Below are positions 60,225-64,000 of a stretch of 64,000 nt of DNA, one piece after another. Where the stretch lies: contig JAPTOF010000007.1 in assembly GCA_028554755.1 (NCBI GenBank), positions 3,256,001-3,320,000 of the forward strand. The letters are read 5' to 3'. This DNA comes from Cordia subcordata (Eukaryota; Streptophyta; Magnoliopsida; Boraginales; Cordiaceae). The position numbers and the translations under genes were made by a program. The notes under the pieces are model-generated. The model saw only the letters and a list, made by a program, of their open reading frames with translations, was not told the DNA's origin and did no database searches. Numbering within the stretch: position 1 is the stretch's first letter; each line of letters starts with the position of its first letter.

Positions 60225-60500
60225 TGACGAAGGATGATGGACGACCACGAGCATATGTTCTTTCGATGCTGCTTCACTAGGCAAATTTGGAGAAGGGTGC
60301 AAAGCTTACTACAGGTCTCCACTGGATTTACGATTGGACAAGTATTACTAAATGATTCCTTGCCAAGTTTAGAAACAACTCTTTTAAAGTCAGCATTAAC
60401 AAACTTTCTTGGAGGCTGTCATCTATCATATCTGGCGAGCAAAATGGAAGATTATTTGGCCAGGAGAGTCCAAGAAGTGAAGAACAACTACTCCAGTTGA
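60225..60500 (+). pseudogene. LINE reverse-transcriptase zinc-binding domain fragment
   Basis: Cys/His pattern H-E-H-MFFRC-CFTRQIW of the domain found after RT in plant non-LTR retrotransposons and in many RT-derived pseudogenes. Frame broken downstream. No function expected. Confidence 0.65.
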
Positions 60501-60554
60501 TCCCTACAGATATTTAGGCAAAAACGGTTTACCATTGTAAAGTTAAAACACTAA

Positions 60555-61105
60555 GGTAGTGATTGATATGGACGAATGGGCCAGGAATGGAGTGGCATTC
60601 CTCTATGCATTTTGATTCTCATGATTGGTAGTAAGTAATCAATAAGCGAATCTCATTCCCGAGGGAATGCTATTCCCATGAACATGGGAATAACTATTCT
60701 TGCCAAAATACATGGGAATGGCTCATTCCCATGTTCACAGGAATGAAACTTTTTGTGAAATGACTAAAATATGTTTTCAAAAATTAAGATATATTACAAA
60801 GTTAGGCTTTTACAAAAAAAATTAAAAATAAAATAAAATAAAAATAATAAATAAAGAATAAAGTAAAAAAATAAACATAAAAATAATGATAAATAATAAA
60901 AAATTTTGCCAAATTAATTTAAAATAAAATAAAAATAAAAAGTTGACTAAAATATCTTTTCTACTTATCAAATTCTTCAACTTGAATTTGGTGTTAAGGA
61001 TATGTGTGCCACACATATATCAGTATTATTATTTTTATTAAAGGTATTAATTTAGATATCTTCTATAATAATATTATTATTATTACTATTTAGTAATATT
61101 TTATT

Positions 61106-61179
<74 letters not shown>

Positions 61180-61413
61180 GTACATTGTAACATAAGGATA
61201 ATCCCATCATTTTATTATAAATAATTCCTAATAATATTATAATATACTAGCTAATAGACATGAATTTGAAATCAATACATCTATTCCTATCCTCATTCCT
61301 AATCATACCAAGCATAACATTTTCATTCCCAAGTCCATTCTATTCTCAATCTCATTTGTTCCTTAGTTCATTCCATTCCTGTCCAAACTCATTCCAACAT
61401 ACCAAGCACCACC
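60555..61413. mobile_element. Harbinger-like non-autonomous element, 859 bp
   Basis: Ends GGTAGTGATTGATATGGAC and the inverted ACATACCAAGCACCACC (GGTGGTGCTTGGTATG) lie in a TAA target duplication (60552-60554 and 61414-61416). Subterminal parts are rich in CATTCCCA/TGGGAATG words, including a near-palindrome ATTCCCATGAACATGGGAAT. The middle holds AT-rich runs and a (TAA)n/(TTA)n microsatellite (about 61093-61177) that could fold into a hairpin. No transposase. Confidence 0.75.
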
Positions 61414-61563
61414 TAATACTAACTGAATCTTGTGCAAGAGATGGGACATTAGCGTTATATTTGACTGAATTTTTGTAATCTTTTTATATATTGACTATTA
61501 ATTCTTGTAAATTCTACAATCAATACAAGTACATTGCTTATTTGGCAACAAAAAAAAAAAAAA

Positions 61564-62344
61564 TTCCAGAGCAATACACCAACAGGAAATTAAGAATTGA
61601 TATTGAAATATGATTTGCCTGTTGACCAATAAAGGCGCCTGTTGGAAACGGAAAGCAACAAAAATTAGTCTCGGGTTTCTTAAGCTCTACGGCAAATTGG
61701 CATCCACTGGGATCTTGATGAAGCTCATGGCTTATCTACAACTACAACATTCTATTAATTCCACAAAATGATGATGATGATGACTAACGTATAAGAAATG
61801 CAATTGTGGCTTGACTTGAGACAATTACACATAAGTCAATTGTTAATTAATTTATCTTGGACTGTATCACACTTAAATGGGCTATTTATAAATATTATCA
61901 TTGTTGAAATCCTTTTCAGACATTATTAGTTGATATCCTTTTCTCTCCTACATTTTTTTTCGATTGGTTCGATATTCTAATATCTTATATATGCAGATAA
62001 ATTAGAAGTAAGTTAATACCAGAATCTAATACTGAATGAAACTAGTAGCTTGTCTATGACATTAGATGTTTATGGTCCAATTAATGCATTCCCTATCAAA
62101 TTGAAATGCTTGAGAAACATCATGGGCATCATAATAACATTAAAGAAACCATATATAGTTATTAAGAAGGAAGATTATTGGCAAAAGACACATGACTAGA
62201 AAGCCTCAGCTGTAAAGAAGATTGACATTTGAACCTCCAACAGTAACCACTAAGCATAAAAAAGCTTCCATGTATTCATGGGTAATTTTCAAGGACAATT
62301 CACCCACCCTCTTTAGTCTTTAATAATCAATTTTGGCCTTAATT
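61564..62344. other. intergenic, no gene seen
   Basis: AT-rich with a (GAT)n run near 61768-61783. Nothing else recognised. Confidence 0.4.
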
Positions 62345-62420
62345 AATTTCTTATTTATAGTTATAAGAAATAAGATAGACTTTGGTTACTTATATCTTAT
62401 CGAGACAAGATGAGAACTAA
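62345..62420. repeat. fragment shared with the element at 7500-8190
   Basis: CTTATTTATAGTTATAAGAAATAAGATAGA-like text followed by GGTTACTTATATCTTATC parallels 7613-7680 (CTTATTTGTAGTTATAAA, then GGGTACTTATATCTTATC). Probably a piece of the same mobile element. Confidence 0.5.
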
Positions 62421-63470
62421 TAAAATTTTTAATGAAATTTACTTTCTTTTTATACTCTTAATTAAATTAGTTTTTTTTTTAATATCAAATACTTATTCCT
62501 TGTTATACATTTAGAGCTAATATGGTTTTCATCAACCCTCATAAATGAATGACACCACACCTAATGCTTACCGTCAAGACAATTTTGGTACTAAGCAATA
62601 AAAGTATTGAAATGACAAGGTTTCTTGGATACTTAATAAGCAATAAAAATTTTGAAATGGAAATAAGTCTACTTGTAATATTATTGTCATGTTGAAAGGA
62701 CTAATTTAAAATTATGAAGTATGATCTGGCAAGAATTTCTTTCGAGGACTATTGTGAATATAATTATTGCTCAGCAAAAGGAACTACAAAGAATAAACAA
62801 TTTCAGGATTATGAATAAAAGCCAGGAACAATTTCCGGGTTATTGTTTTCTTTTCTTAAATATTGTTGTTATTTCTGTTATTTAAATTGATTTTCATCAA
62901 ATGCAAAAGAAAAACTATGTAAAAATGCTTCTATTGTAAAGAGTTTTGTTGATTTAAAAAAATCCTCGTCATGTTAGTAGTATATCTTTTTTTCCTTTTT
63001 ATCTTTGTACAATATAGTAAATATTAAATACTTAAATTATTCCTTCAAAGTCAAGTCCCCAATAGTCAACACTTGGTGGATTGTCTTCCATGACTTTGAC
63101 AATGACAATGTCACCTTTTAGTTTGATTTAATCAGTGTGTTGTTCGATTGATAAAACGACTAACAACATCAACATGTACTAAACTTTAAGCATTTTTTTG
63201 TTTACCTATTTTAAAGTATTATATACAAATAATTTAACTGATTTTTCAATATTCAAGTTGCTTCTAGATTATAATACTATAAAAACATAAAATGCATGAG
63301 AGAACAAAAGAATTTCAAGCTAATTCCTTTATTCTTCTAACCAAATTAATAATATTCACAATTTTAAATTTGATTTGTTTAAAAGAATAACTAGGTGGTG
63401 TCCATATTGCAAGATTCTAGTGGGTAATATGACTAAATTCAAAAACAAAAGTAGAAAAGAAAGGTTTACA
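62421..63470. other. intergenic, no gene seen
   Basis: AT-rich. No coding domain, RNA gene or defined repeat. Confidence 0.4.
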
Positions 63471-63481
63471 AGAGAGTTGAA

Positions 63482-63670
63482 AATAAGGGATTAGGGGTAG
63501 CTCAAGTGATTGAAGTTACCTTTTCTATCAATTATAACCTGGGTTCAAATTCCGTAGGGGATGGGGGTTTGGGTCGGGTTCGGATCGTTGAGGGACAGGG
63601 ATTAGGTTGGAGTTGGGGGTTTTGTCAAAAAAAAAAGAAGAAAAGAATAAAAAGGAAAAGAAGAAAAAAA
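63482..63670 (+). mobile_element. tRNA-derived SINE with 11-bp target-site duplication
   Basis: Box A (TAGCTCAAGTGATTG, about 63497-63511) and box B (GGGTTCAAATTCC, about 63541-63553) of a tRNA-type polymerase III promoter are followed by a G-rich body (GGGGATGGGGGTTTGGGTC) and an A-rich tail. Flanked by AGAGAGTTGAA at 63471-63481 and 63671-63681. RNA polymerase III transcription and LINE-driven insertion are inferred from the structure. Related copy at 50822-50945. Confidence 0.85.
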
Positions 63671-63689
63671 AGAGAGTTGAAGATTGCAA

Positions 63690-64000
63690 ATCATACTATA
63701 CATCCATATTATGGTACACCAAAGGTGTATAGTGCACCACATAATAAATCTCACAATCCGATTGTCGGATCAATGTGAAATTTAACGAGTTTACTCTCAT
63801 CACGCCAACGAACACAAATAATGATCCAATCTTTGATCGGACACTGATAACACCTCTAACTGTGAGTTTCAAAATCATTTATGGATTGTGAATGTTTTAT
63901 TCACAAGCTGTGAATATATCATTCATAAATTATGAACGTATCTTAAAGAGTCGTAAACAGGTAATCTATTATTATGAACATATGATATAGAGCTTGTAAA
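63690..64000. mobile_element. left part of an array-bearing element, cut by the window end
   Basis: Contains ATGGTACACCAAAGGTGTAT and TATAGTGCACCACATAATAA, similar to the TGCACC ends of the elements at 23631 and 54090. It passes into the TTCACAAGCTGTGAATATATC and TTCATAAATTATGAACGTAT type array at 63870-64000. Confidence 0.45.

Larger units (their letters stand above)
60200..61563 (+). mobile_element. 5'-truncated LINE remnant, split by a Harbinger-like element
   Basis: 60225-60500 encodes the tail of a plant L1-type LINE polyprotein, the zinc-binding domain after RT (DDHEHMFFRCCFTRQIWRRV). A frameshift near 60410 is visible: the typical IYHIWRAR block is in another frame. After the insertion at 60555-61413 comes a short 3' UTR (TTTTTGTAATC, ACAATCAATACAAGTACATT) and an A run to 61563, the LINE 3' end. 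No RT core or endonuclease remains. Confidence 0.7.

Noticed and set aside
63497..63553. Possible tRNA gene
   Set aside because: Boxes A and B are present, but the acceptor and anticodon stems do not form and the unit ends in an A tail within a TSD, so it is a SINE.

Overview
This is AT-rich nuclear DNA from a flowering plant, probably a eudicot. The evidence is multi-exon genes with GT-AG introns, plant-type protein families (DUF1635, plant shugoshin, nodulin-like MFS carrier), a plant-type Ty1/copia element, and many MITEs and SINEs. I cannot name the species. All four protein-coding genes I can support lie on the minus strand. Every splice junction was chosen by hand so that reading frame and GT/AG borders agree.

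Layout: 1-5423 is a decayed minus-strand Ty1/copia retrotransposon whose 5' LTR is complete (4568-5423) and whose 3' LTR lies off the left edge. 5424-15148 is intergenic DNA with MITEs, a SINE with target-site duplication (TSD), tandem duplications and a 469-bp triplication. 15149-16121 is a two-exon DUF1635 gene. 16200-29500 is gene-poor and holds a small hAT MITE plus a foldback element (23578-25324) that was itself split by a second element (23631-24971). 29510-33157 is a nine-exon shugoshin gene with a 757-bp hAT-like element in a large intron. 35224-43959 is a twelve-exon conserved plant gene of 464 codons, possibly related to Arabidopsis ASAP1 (a SNI1/SMC5-6 partner). Its 3.8-kb first intron holds a small LTR retrotransposon with a hAT element inside it. 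44050-44665 is a MITE cluster directly upstream of that gene's TATA box. 48022-49968 is a two-exon nodulin-like/MFS membrane transporter. 50000-64000 is intergenic: SINEs, tandem duplications, low-complexity arrays, a LINE remnant split by a Harbinger-like element, and another SINE with TSD.

How the genes relate: shugoshin protects centromeric cohesin in meiosis/mitosis. If the neighbouring 464-aa gene really is the SMC5/6-linked ASAP1, two chromosome-maintenance genes sit side by side, and the latter has an E2F-type site between its TATA box and ATG. There is no operon-like organisation, and the adjacency may be chance. I found no rRNA, tRNA gene, CRISPR array or bacterial-type system. The least ordinary material is the nested transposable elements and a diffuse repeat family carrying periodic AT-rich arrays, seen at about six places.
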